Source: Antedon mediterranea (lineage: Eukaryota > Echinodermata > Crinoidea > Comatulida > Antedonidae). From it: a stretch of DNA of 64,000 nucleotides. The position numbers were made by a program, and so were the translations under genes. The stretch spans positions 5,332,001 to 5,396,000 of the forward strand of contig NC_092672.1 of assembly GCF_964355755.1 (NCBI RefSeq). Direction: 5' to 3'. Positions within the stretch are counted from its first letter, which is position 1. Each line of letters starts with the position of its first letter. The notes beneath the pieces are model-generated. The model was given only the letters and a program-made list of their open reading frames with translations, did not search any database and had not been told where the DNA came from. This document shows, piece after piece, positions 1 to 42,000 of this stretch.

Positions 1-231
1 TTGTGCCATAAAAAATACACGGGTAGTTTTCATCATCACAATTTGGAATCGCGTATATTCTCTCCATAGCAGCAGTAGAAACAAAGAATGTTAATAAATA
101 CAACAACAAAGCAACATCATGTCAATGAGGACCAATTTGTTTAAAACTTGACAGGAAAAAAAACGCTTACGAAAATAAACAACAATATTTTGATTTAAAT
201 AGTTACACATTTTGGGATATTTTTGTATAAT

Positions 232-936
232 ATGGAACAACGGGCCGTAGTAGAAAGAAAACGAAAATGGCGAAAGTCAGAGACGGAGTCAAAGGTCACA
301 TCTTGCCTGAAAAGTCCCATCCGACTCAAACGATCATGGCGGAAGAATGGTAATGTGATGATGAATACGGACATTGTGAAGAAAGAGAGTAAAACAAACA
401 TTACGAATGATAATTGTGTGGTAGGCCTAGATTCAACCACGACGGTGCCTGTGGAATGTCATTTTGCTAGGACCGATCGATCGATAGAAAAAGATAAGGC
501 TAAGAGCAACTTTATGCCGTCGACTCAGTCTGAAATGAAGAATGTTGATTCGTCAAAACACAGACAGAGCATTGCTAGGCATAAACTTCAACCTACACTC
601 GACAGTGAAGTTAATATCAACATTAAACCAACAACTCCGATTGAACAACCTGAAATAGAAATAGCTGTCGATTGTACGCGACCTGGTCAAAGTATTTTTT
701 CGAGGCTTGAACCTAAAAGAGACACCTTTAAAATAACCGCACCTGAAACTGTCGAATCTGCGCGGACCGGACAAAGTGTTTTTCATATAGACTTTGATAA
801 GAGCAACTTTAAGCCAGTTACTATCATTGATAAATCTCAATTAAGTATAATTAAAAGACCTAACCAAGAACTAAATTGTTGCAAAGATTCAACTTCTAAA
901 CCAAAGGTGGATGAATCGGAAAGAATCGTAATTTAG
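232..936 (+). CDS. Unrecognised basic/polar protein, single exon, 234 aa
   Basis: An open frame starts at ATG 232 in a strong context (A at -3, G at +4) and ends at TAG 934-936. An in-frame TTG lies at 223, but ATG 232 is the better start. The N-terminus is rich in Lys/Arg (MEQRAVVERKRKWRK). The rest is low in hydrophobics, with no signal peptide or membrane segment, so it is probably disordered. A degenerate unit recurs about four times: RTDRSIEKDKAKSNFMP, SKHRQSIARHKLQP, TRPGQSIFSRLEP, ARTGQSVFHIDFDKSNFKP. A possible polyadenylation signal (ATTAAA, 1040-1045) lies about 100 bases past the stop. It converges with the channel gene. I do not recognise the family. It could be the last exon of a longer gene whose other exons lie left of the window. 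Confidence 0.5.
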   Translation: MEQRAVVERKRKWRKSETESKVTSCLKSPIRLKRSWRKNGNVMMNTDIVKKESKTNITNDNCVVGLDSTTTVPVECHFARTDRSIEKDKAKSNFMPSTQSEMKNVDSSKHRQSIARHKLQPTLDSEVNINIKPTTPIEQPEIEIAVDCTRPGQSIFSRLEPKRDTFKITAPETVESARTGQSVFHIDFDKSNFKPVTIIDKSQLSIIKRPNQELNCCKDSTSKPKVDESERIVI

Positions 937-1039
937 ATTGCATTGACAATATTAGGCTAGTTGCAATGAGTTTAAACTTAATATATTCGATTTTTAATAT
1001 ATCAACAAAACAATTGTTGCAAAAATACCAATTATATTT

Positions 1040-1045
1040 ATTAAA
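1040..1045 (+). promoter_or_regulatory. Candidate polyadenylation signal ATTAAA
   Basis: ATTAAA lies 104 bases after the stop of the 232-936 frame, in AT-rich sequence. Only the hexamer and its position support it. Confidence 0.3.
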
Positions 1046-1744
1046 GTATACGTAAACCTGTTTTATATTTACTCTGTATTTTCAAATAATTGAAATGAAT
1101 TACTGATATAAAGTACCGCATAAAGATGCTTAACGCATCCGCATAATAAATCTCTTCTTCCTCGGTCACATTTGCCTAGACAGAAGAAGACTAACCTAAC
1201 CCTCTATCTCTCTCAACTATTAAAAAAAAACACGCTATTGATAGACCTCGAACCCAGGGTTACCTGTACCACTCGACAAAACATTTTGGTTGGGATAGTC
1301 ACGTAAATTGACATGGCATGGTTGTTCAGTCTAGTGTGAACACAGTATTCGATTGGGAACTTTCGTTGTCAACGTAAAGATTCGTTGGGTACTTTTTGTA
1401 TTCGAATTGTAAATTTGTGCTTAACAGAAAGTCATTCGAATAGAAAACGTTGACAACGAAAGCTTTTTCGTTAAGAACAATCTCAACGCTCAAGATACTC
1501 CGCCGTTAAAGAAGTACTAAAGTCTAAATCGAATACGGATCGTTATAAAGAGTGACTCCATTAGAAATAGGTTGCTGCCTCAAAATAACAATACAGGATT
1601 TTAGACGTGTTCCAAAGAAGCATAGGCCTATGTATATATAGAATATAAATGCCTTGTTGTAAGTGGTAAATGGATACTTTATCAACCATATCGTGCAAAC
1701 AGTATCAAAATTACAGGTATATATACACATCCGGCAAGCATCTA

Positions 1745-1830
1745 GGCAGTAGGCCGCGTAGTGTAGTAGCACGTTGCTTAGTAGTTATCATGCTTGCCTG
1801 CAAATTGAGGGTCATTCAGGCTCTTCTAAT
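1745..1830 (+). mobile_element. tRNA-derived SINE fragment
   Basis: The stretch containing GTAGTTATCATGCTTGCCTG resembles the heads of the SINE copies at 45830, 51725 and 62205 in this window. It is short and diverged. Confidence 0.4.
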
Positions 1831-1874
1831 TGGGCTTATTTATGAATGAAGATGAAGTGTATAAAGCATGGTTT

Positions 1875-1950
1875 ATAGAGTGTTCATTCAGATAGATTGT
1901 TCATTTAGATAGAGTGTTCATTTAGATAGAGTGTTCATTTAGATAGATTG
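1875..1950. repeat. Short tandem repeat, about 21-bp unit, 4 copies
   Basis: The unit GTGTTCATTTAGATAGA repeats about four times with small changes. Confidence 0.7.
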
Positions 1951-2459
1951 TATTGTAATTTGCGGCTTGTTAAAAAAAAACACGCGATGGTAACAGCCAA
2001 TTGTGAGGAAGGTGTTCCACTGACGAAAAAAAAATAGTGCTGCTAGTAAATGAACGTGAGAGTTTATTAATAATACAATAATCCATATATTTACTATATT
2101 AATATTATTGGAAGGAATTTAAAAAGGCATTTTGTCAAGATTAATATTATTAATTATTATTAGTAATATTACTTAACTAAACTAGCTCCACACACACTCT
2201 TGTAGAATTTACATTATAATAGTTAATCACCAGTCAGTGTAGAGTTTCTTTTAATGCATGTAAAATATATATATATTTACAGAAATATGAAATCTATGGC
2301 TATACATAACAATTCAAGGTGATGTAATTTTGTTAAAGACGTAGTATAATTCGTTGTGTACCGTATGTAACGGCGTCTATATATTGTTCTAGCAGTACAG
2401 AAAACCTATCTATACTTCGGACGGAAGTGTTTACTGAACGTTAAAGATAATATTGCATA

Positions 2460-2625
2460 TTGCTTGGTTTCCAACTAGCGACGAAAGGATAAGCCGTATA
2501 CGCAACGCAAGCAAGTGACCAATAACAAGCGACAGTTCGAATAATCTATTGCTTGCGATTGGCCAAATACACTTACGTTGTGCTACGTCCTTGTGTTGCG
2601 TTACGTCTGTAATGTTAACTAAGCA
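2460..2625. mobile_element. MITE family B copy (diverged)
   Basis: An imperfect palindrome with the family B core (ACGCAACGCAAGC, ACAAGCGACAGTTCGAATAA and the mirrored CTTACGT/TTGCGTTACGTC), flanked by GCTTGGTTTCCAACTAG and a degraded right end. Confidence 0.6.
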
Positions 2626-2769
2626 TTTGAGAGTTGACTAATAACAAGCGACAGTTTAATAATTATATAAAATCTATATTCATAATGAGTAGTAATTTAC
2701 ATGATATTTAAATATTCATAAACATATTTAGTAATATACAGTGCAATAGAATGTGTTCTCTACTTTTTG

Positions 2770-2920
2770 TAAAGCTCTCTCTACACTATCAAACTATGTG
2801 ACAACAAATGTGATGTGCCCATATATGGACATGATGATGTCATATTACCGCCATATTTTGGTATATCACCACCATATTTGGGCACACTTGTTTTGTCAAA
2901 CTAGTGTAGACAGAGCTTTA
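2770..2920. mobile_element. MITE family A copy
   Basis: Ends TAAAGCTCTCTCTACACTATC and its inverse around 2905-2920. The interior carries the near-palindromic pair GTGATGTGCCCATATATGG and CCATATTTGGGCAC. About 150 bp, no coding capacity. Confidence 0.8.
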
Positions 2921-3023
2921 CACGAAGCAATGTGCAACCATTCAGAAGTCAGGAACGTTCAATTCGTTCGAATATATTCGCGCTATTGGGAAACAGGCTT
3001 TAATCATTATTGATCGATTGATG

Positions 3024-3029
3024 TTTATT
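3024..3029 (-). promoter_or_regulatory. Candidate polyadenylation signal of the channel gene
   Basis: AATAAA on the minus strand, about 87 bases beyond the channel stop codon. Confidence 0.45.
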
Positions 3030-3115
3030 ATAGAGTAAATTAAATTTCTCAACGAAAGCGTATAAAAATATTTGTATTAAAATAAGTTCACAATAAACGT
3101 TAAGTTTAAACTTGA

Positions 3116-33684
<30,569 letters not shown>

Positions 33685-34002
33685 ATTGCAAATCTAAATC
33701 ACAAAAAAACGAAATGTTAATTCCAGTTTGTATTTTCGAGAACAGTTGTACGCATAATCGCCGATTGTTACTTATAATTATTAGTATACAATCAGCGTCA
33801 TTTCACTGTATATTCAGGCTATGATACCCCGTTAATTTTGTAATAATCATCACAAATAATAATAATATGCGACTTTCTAGATATCTCATATTATACTTCA
33901 ATTAGGTAGGCCTATTTCCTAGTTGTTCCACAATTTTAAATATTTATGTTTGATCCATGTATGACAAAATAATGTATGTTCGAGTTCATTCATGTTTAGT
34001 TA

Positions 34003-34153
34003 AGCTTGGTTCCCACTAGAACGCAACGTTTTAACCAATGACAAGCGAAGTTATAGACAGTTAGCAATCGCAAGCGAATAAGCCATCGCTTGTGATTGGT
34101 TAGTTCACTTGCGTTGCGTTACGTCCTTGCGTCGCTAGTGAGAACCACGCTTT
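34003..34153. mobile_element. MITE family B copy
   Basis: AAGCTTGGTTCCCACTAG to GTGAGAACCACGCTTTA. It shares the inserted GTTATAGACAGTTAGCAATC with the copy at 18907. Confidence 0.85.
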
Positions 34154-35154
34154 AGCACTTTGCTGCTGGTTTCCTTGAAAATGGAACTTGGACAAACTAT
34201 GGCCTTCTTTTAAACCCTACAGGCTTAAATGTTGCTGTTTTTTAAAAATCAAAGTTGTTTAAATCATCAAAGTACCTTTAGGTACCTAAAACAACAAAAT
34301 GAGTTACATTTTTGGAAAGAGTTAATAATGTATTAAATTATTCCGCTTTGAAAATATTATATCCATGCCATGGGTTTTTTATTTACACTTTATTATACAC
34401 TCATTATGACAATTTTGTTTAGCGTTACTCCTTATTTTACTGCCATTATGTACAAACAAAAATCCTGTTCTAATGGGAGGCACTACATAACTATTTTATT
34501 ATATATGCACTTTTAAATCCTCAGAATTACAAACGTTAAGATACATTTTATCTAATTCAACGCATAGTAAAGCCTAGAATAAATTAAATTACATTTCAAA
34601 GAATTTGTAGGTATCTCAATTTATATCTAAAATATTGTAACATACAATGACATACACAATGCATATAACATAATGTTAAACAAGTTTAATACATTAAATT
34701 GCATATAAATACAATGAAAAGTAGTTCAGTCATGTGGGAGGAGAGTCATACAAGTCAGAAAAATATTAAATAAAATATGAAATTGAAAAACAAGTTACCT
34801 GAATATTTCATCAACGCGTTAAAGTGACTAACGTTTCGTACAATAATAAACATCGATTTATTGTATACAGCAACGCAGTCGGAAATATTACAGCTATACT
34901 GGTATACTCATTTGTTATAAGATGCAAATATACACAGATGTTAGAAGTGCAGGTAGACTGACCAGTACGCTTATTAATACTATTATTAATTTAAAATATT
35001 TTAATTTACGCAATTCATGCTAACAATTTCGGATACCTCGGCCAAGCATCCTATACGATATTTAGCCAGGCCTCGTCAGACTGTGACCCCCCCCCCCCCT
35101 AAACCCCGCAAAAAAAGTTGCAAGAAAACCGTTTATGATGTAAAATAAGATCTT

Positions 35155-35555
35155 AAAAACTTGCTTCGCAACCCAAGGAAGTAAGCCGCAACGCAAGCAA
35201 ATTTACCAATCAAAAGCGATGGAGTACTAACAGTCGCCTGTGAATAGCCAATTCGCTTGCCTTGCGGCTTAAGCTTGGTTCCCACTAGAACGCAACGCAC
35301 AGCGACGTAGGCCTACATACGCAAAGTGCTGTATTGCGTAATCACAAGTGGGACTGACACGGCGCCACATTGACGCAGGCGGAGGGACAAACACATTTGA
35401 AAGGGCGTAGGTTGCGTTACGTTGCGTCGCTAGTGGGAAGCAAGCTTTTAAGCTTTAAGCTTAAGCAAAGTGATTTGACCAATCACAAGCGATGGATTAT
35501 TCGAACAGTGGCTTATTAGTCAACTCGCTTGCGTTGCGCGTTGTCCTTACAGGAG
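35155..35555. mobile_element. Cluster of three MITE family B copies
   Basis: About 35155-35275, 35272-35447 (AAGCTTGGTTCCCACTAG to AGTGGGAAGCAAGCTTTTAA) and 35455-35555, head to tail. Confidence 0.7.
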
Positions 35556-35850
35556 TCGTGATAAGAATGTTTACCGTATCTACCGCAGTCGCGCAAAGAT
35601 AAATTTGTTTAGAATATCTTTGTTGCTCAAATAATGGAAATTACACAATAAAAACAGTTTCAAAATGTTTTTTTTTGGTCTCATTTTTGTTACTATATTT
35701 TTTTAAGTTTTCAACGATTTAAGTTTAAAACCAATACCTGTTTGTTCAAATAATGGAAATTACAAAACTTATTTTAAAATGTATTTTGGTCTCAGTTGAT
35801 TATTTTTAAGTTTTCATGCGATTTAAGAGTAAAGTATATCTCATATTTTC

Positions 35851-35985
35851 TGCTCTGTCTATACTATCAAACTAGTTTGACGCAACTGTAGGCCTAGTGA
35901 TATGCTCAAATATGGTTGTGATATGACATGTCCATATATGGGCACATCACATTTTTTTAAACATAAAGTTTGATAGCGTAGTTTA
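35851..35985. mobile_element. MITE family A copy, diverged ends
   Basis: GCTCTGTCTATACTATCAAA to AGTTTGATAGCGTAG. Confidence 0.7.
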
Positions 35986-36189
35986 GAGTGGAATTGAAAA
36001 GCTTACCATCTGCACTAAAGTGATCTAAATTTAAACATAATATTGTAGGAAACTGTAGATGTATTGAACCTAAGATGATGGTTTTATTAGACACGTTTTT
36101 ACCCAACAGGTATTCTGGTATCAAACAACTTACCTCAAAAATCACTTTTTAAACTATAGTACGGTATTCGTGAAATGTTCCTTGTGACG

Positions 36190-36332
36190 TAACCCGTAAT
36201 TAGTATCGTCGTACACAGTAAGTGTCAAGTAATGCGGATTCTTATCGCCACTTCACATTGGACAACCGTAATTAGTATCGTCGTAGGCCTACAGTCAAGT
36301 AATGATTCTTCTCGCCACTTCACATTTGACAA
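36190..36332. repeat. Tandem duplication, about 70-80 bp unit
   Basis: CCGTAATTAGTATCGTCGTA, then GTCAAGTAATG and CGCCACTTCACATT, present twice. Confidence 0.8.
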
Positions 36333-37889
36333 CTAAGCTAATCTTTAATGTGTATTCACCTATCAGATGACAATCATTCAAAACAATTTATTGGTTATTC
36401 TTTAATATGTAAATAACTTAAATTACATGCGTCGCAGTACGTTAAATTTGGCGGAGTTAATGTAATTAAAGGAATATGGTAGTCTGCGGGATTGTATGGT
36501 TACATTTATAATTTCCTATTCACGTGATGGTATCTTAGTGAAAAGCAATTGGTAGGAGCACAAAGTTAATTGCACAGGAAATATCCTGGGCAAAAATCAA
36601 TATCGTATCTTTATAATCGATTATATACAATGTCGAATGACATGGTTTTCTATAGGTTAATTCCTCCAATAATATTATTAGTAGCATCCTTCTGTGATGT
36701 AATAAATTATTAAAAACATGAACTATAACTAATATAAACGACAAGATTCAATTTGAAAAACTAATACCGTTTTGAGGTGGTGATTTTGCCAAATAAAAGA
36801 ATATCAGGAAAGATAGTGTTGGTTTTAATAACTTTATTGAACAGACGCTTTTAGAACAGCGGCACACGTTTTATGACGGTGCGTTCATAAGTTTAAAGAA
36901 AAAGAAAAGGAAATGAATTATACAATAGTGAAAAAAGTACAACACTTAACTTTTGATGGAGTTATAGGCCTATATAAGTATATTTATTATTATTATTATC
37001 AACATTATTAATATCTTATTGTTTAAAGAAATTTTATTAGGCTATTATTGAGGATATTATTAAATTTATAATCTTTTATATTATTTATTATTATTTTATT
37101 ATTTATGTTCTTGTTAATACTGTATTATTATGAAAGTTAATCGTGGTTTGTAATTTATTTACAGTTTTGCTCAATAAAATTAAACACTTAAGAGGGCGGT
37201 GTTTATCATGGTGGGAAATTTGAAACGGATTGCTGAAAATAAAATAATTGTGGTAAGGTACACCGTACTGTACAAGTTTTTCGATTTCTTTACTGAAACA
37301 ATTTAAAAGGTAGAGAAATGTTGAACTATCCTATATCCCCATATACTAAAGGAGTTAAAGAGATATTCTAATAGTACTGTACTGTAGTACTCTTGATTTT
37401 GAAGAAACAGCTAGGCCTCACTCTACTCCCGCCTAAACTCTAGTCTCTAGGCTAGGGCCTAGGCTAGTTAGGTGGATACTGTACTGTAGTATGTAGGCTA
37501 GGTGTAGGCCTAGCCTAGTAGTAGTAGGCGCGGCAAGTCTTTTTTTTAGGTGAATGTAGGTAGGCTCATCATGGATGGATGAACTAACTGAAATATAGGA
37601 TAGGCCTTCTCTCTAACTCAATTAATATTATAATACTAAATAGATGATTTTAGTTAAGTAGAAAAAAAGCCATGCTTGTTGCATAGTAGGCCTACTAGCT
37701 AGAGGGCTAGCTAGGCCTCTAGGCTCTAGGTAGGCTAGGTGACAAACACTTGTGACCAGCCGAGCGTAAAAAACAAAAATAACATTCCCGACTGTACGAC
37801 GGGGAGGGTTGTATGATAAAAAAAAATCTGTAAAATGTTCTTAAAAGATCAACTGTTTTGTAATTTTTTTTTCTTATTTTAATTTATAG

Positions 37890-39011
37890 ATGGATATAAT
37901 TGAGGAAACTGGCAAGTTGTCGCTGACGCACATGGAACCACTAAAAGGTGTGTTTAAATCTGGGTTTATGTGACGTGCCCATATTGGTAAATTTTTCGCA
38001 AATTATGCAAAAGATACAACAATCAAACTAAAATGAGCTCAGTCAGCCCTACATTTCCCCATGTTTTGGCCCTGCATCCGCCACTGAATTTAAAGAGTTT
38101 TACTAGATCTTCTGGTTCAGTTTTTGATGATTAGAATGACTTATTCAAAATATGAAACCCCATTTGAATTGGTGACATTTTATGGACTCTCCGCATCAAT
38201 TTAAAGTTAGCAGACTACTGTACTCTACAGACTACAGTACAGTTTATTTTCCTGGTGATTATGTTAACACTGACACACTGGGCTTAATGGAACCTATGTG
38301 TTCATTTCACTACCTGTGCTCACTTACACTTACACTTAATGTTTGATGGAAATAGTTTAGGCTAGTGCCTATTAGATTCCATTTCTAGCCGAAAATAGTT
38401 GTCAAGTCTAGACTTAAAGATGTTCACTGAAGAGGCTTGTATTACATATTCAGGCAGAGAATTCCAGTGATGTATGACTCTGATGGTAAAAAAGTTGACC
38501 CTGCACATAAGATTTCCTCTAAGTTTTGGATGATATAGTTTTAAGCTGTGTCCCCTGGTTCTGATGTTGTGAGACAATTTAAATAAATCTTTTTGGTCAA
38601 TATCCTCAAAGCCTTTCAAAATTTTGAAAGCTTCAATCAAATCTCCTCGTAGTCTTCTTGTCTCTAATGGTTGAAGATCAAGATATTCTAACCTTTTTTC
38701 ATATGGTAGATCACTTATTGACTTGACCATCTTTGTAGCTCTTCTCTGCACCTTCTCCAAGATTTCTTTGTCTTTGTTATAGTAAGGAGACCAGAACTGT
38801 ATACAGTATTTAGCATTTATCTTATTTTGAAACAGATCTGACAAATGCGAAACAATTGAATGATGACACTGAAAATACTTACAAGAAACTAATGTCAAAG
38901 GCGAAAAGACAGGCTGCGGAAGGACATCCTAGGCAGGCATTAGATACCCTTCAACAAGTATTAAAGATAGATAGAAACGACAAGGTTCTTACGAAAATAA
39001 GAAAGTTGGAG
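37890..39011 (+). CDS. ERCC6L: ERCC6L exons 1-2: start and N-terminal TPR
   Basis: Exon 1 (37890-37947) begins at its ATG directly after an AG acceptor. Exon 2 (38836-39011) encodes [20 protein letters not shown] and [15 protein letters not shown], one TPR helix pair. An antisense LINE remnant reaches to within a few bases of the exon 2 acceptor. Confidence 0.88.
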
Positions 39012-42000
39012 GTTAGTAATATATTATATAATATATAATACAGTCTACGCTCGCGCTAACCGCTCGCCAATGGCGACTGGAGTCTCCATTTGGCGAAAAT
39101 AATTATTGCCTCGTTCGCCAAATTGGCGAAAATACATTTCCAAGCCTAGGCCTAGCCTGGTCGGCGTGACTTCTTATGGGAGCAAGAATTCGCCACACTT
39201 CAGTACTTTCTGACTTGGGTACACTTTTTACCACCACAGCATTTTATGTGACGACGTCACAATCGCCGTGTTCATTTTTTTTAGTTCTGTTTAAACATGC
39301 GCAGAGCGTGCCTCGATGACGTTTTAATGACACACAGTTAATGTGATTGGTTCGTGGCCGGTCGTTGTCGACGTGATGGTGAGCGAATAAAAGGGGAAGT
39401 CCCTATTCTTCGACGTAGAAAATGAACTTCAAGAAGAAATGTGGACGAATACTTCCGTAAACGAGGCTGTTCTGTTATTTAAAAAGGGGAATTTTAAATT
39501 TAACAAAGTAATTACCTCAATAGTATAATGTTAACATGTTTAATTTATTTCCCGATTATCTAACCGAAAGTTGCGCTTTAAATTGAATAGCTAAGAAACA
39601 ACGTATACTACAACGGCAACCCTGGCCAAAGCGCGTTTCGGCCGCCTACATAGAATGGGTTACGGCCGCTGCATAGCAAATTCAAAGCTTCTTAAATTTC
39701 TGCGGTACATTTCTTCCTAACGTACTTGTTTTATATAATAGATTGATAAATATTCCACTTATTAAATAATTTAATAAATCGGTAAAATTGACGTTTCGAA
39801 GCAAATATTCCATGATGAGAGGCGACATTTTTCGACATGCCTCGTGTGCGGCGAAGACTAGTTCAGAAAATGGAACAGTCCACTGCGGGGGTTATCCAAT
39901 CATTAATTAACGCGCTAATACATGCATACCATGCACATTGCCTGGGCGACGGTAATTTAGTAATAAGCGGAGAACTGAATCCCCCGTAAGGAAAATGGTA
40001 AACACTGATATTTATGGTAGGGATTATTTTTTTCAGTGGTTGGTCTTGTTGGCTTCTTCGCACCAGGTCCACGCAAAGTCAAATAAAACGATGTGGTTTA
40101 TCAAACAGAAATATAAATTAGCTTTAATTCAATACTAAATTAGCCAGATTTTGATAATGAGAAAGACTCAAAAATTGAATTTTTATCGTTAAAATTGACA
40201 TATGAGGCGGATGTACATAATAATAATAACCGATTTACATATCAAAATAAAAAGTATTTAAAGCCTGATAACATGCAACAAAAATTACTCCACCACCTAT
40301 TATGGACCTCATGCGATCGGGTGCGAAAATGGGTAGGTGTTTTCCAAAGTTATTTTTAGCGCGCAGATTTCGGCTCGCCGGCTTTTGTACCTCATTTTTA
40401 ACTCGCGTTTTCTATTAAAATATTTAATAAACATAGATTAAAAATATATAAAAATAATCCCTTAAACAAGATCTTTCCAGGCATATAATTTTTATTCTCA
40501 TGGGTACATAAGAAATAGTATATTTTTAACTTCAAAGACACGTCACTTTTTGAAATTTCACGAACGTGTTAAAATCGCGGTAACGAAAATCAGCTTCATT
40601 GGGATACCTAATAATAATATAAATGTAAAAGAAGTAAAATAACAAACAAATACATGCATTATTTATTTAATAAACATTTTTGCGAATTTTTATGGTTTTT
40701 TAAATTTGGCTAAAGGATTTTCAATTTGGCTAATGTTTTTCAAAACCTTTCGCCATTTTGGCAAACGAAAATTTGACCTTAGCGCGAGCGTAGACAGTAT
40801 GTATATTTATTTTTTTAATTGTATGTCTTTAGGCACATGAGGCCAAGGATTACCTATAGTAAATGAATCATTGTCCTATCAGATAGGTGGCATTCCCCCT
40901 GATACAGGGACTATTTTGTGAACCAGTTCACCAAGGTAACCTCCCTACTCGTCTCAAATGATGAACTACAGGGGCGGATCCAGGATTTTGAAATAGGGGG
41001 GGGGGGGGGGCGTAGGTTTGCGAGCGAAGCTTATAGTCCTTTACCGAGGAGACTCGTTTCACCTCCATGTCAACATAACTTTAGATCCACATTTTTTATC
41101 TTCAATTCATGCTTTTCATTATATATTATATTTATATTACACTGATGAAGGGCTGGTGTTGCCCGAAAGCTCTGCTAACTTTTCTGGCTGTTTACTTTAT
41201 CGTTTTGATTTAGCTTTTCGCTTTTTTTGTTTTTGTATCTCCATTGAGATCCAGCCACTGATACCCACAGCATTCATTTTTTTCAGTAATTTGCCTTTGG
41301 ATTTATATTTGTATATTATATATTATATGTGTGTTTTCTATTTATGTGGTTTGGAGTATTGGAGGGCCACTTTGATAGTGCTTGAACTGTTGGCAATCCT
41401 CAGGGTACTCCATTCACACTTGTTTGTATAATGTGGTTTGGAGTATTGGAGGGCCACTTTGATAGTGCTTGCACTGTTGGCAATCCTCGGAGTACTCCAT
41501 CCACACTTGTTTGTATAATGTGGTTTGGAGTATTGGAGGGCCACTTTGATAGTGCTTGCACTGTTGGCAATCCTCGGAGTACTCCATTCACACTTGTTTG
41601 TATAATGTGGTTTGGAGTATTGGAGGGCCACTTTGATAGTGCTTGCACTGTTGGCAATCCTCGGAGTACTCCATCCACACTTGTTTGTATTTATGTGGTT
41701 TGGAGTATTGGAGGGCCACTTTGATAGTGCTTGCACAGCACTGTTGGCAATCCTCGGAGTACTCCATTCACACTTGTTTGTATAATGTGGTTTGGAGTAT
41801 TGGAGAGCCACTTTGATAGTGCTTGCACTGTTGGCAATCCTCGGAGTACTCCATCCACACTTGTTTGTATAATGTGGTTTGGAGTATTGGAGGGCCACTT
41901 TGATAGTGCTTGCACTGTTGGCAATCCTCAGAGTACTCCATCCACACTTGTTTGTATAATGTGGTTTGGAGTATTGGAAGGCCACTTTGATAGTGCTTGC

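Larger units (their letters stand above)
1046..2458. other. Intergenic, no gene seen
   Basis: AT-rich sequence without a supported gene. It holds an imperfect inverted repeat (about 1358-1376 against 1447-1466, core TTCGTTGTCAACG), a tRNA-SINE-like fragment near 1745-1830 and a short tandem repeat at 1875-1950. Confidence 0.5.
33695..37889. other. Divergent intergenic region and 5' UTRs of channel and ERCC6L
   Basis: No coding sequence supported. Contains family B MITEs (34003-34153 and 35155-35555), a family A MITE (35851-35985), a C10 run near 35087-35098 and an 80-bp tandem duplication at 36190-36332. The ERCC6L 5' UTR exon must lie left of 37890, because a splice acceptor directly precedes the start codon. 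Confidence 0.5.
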
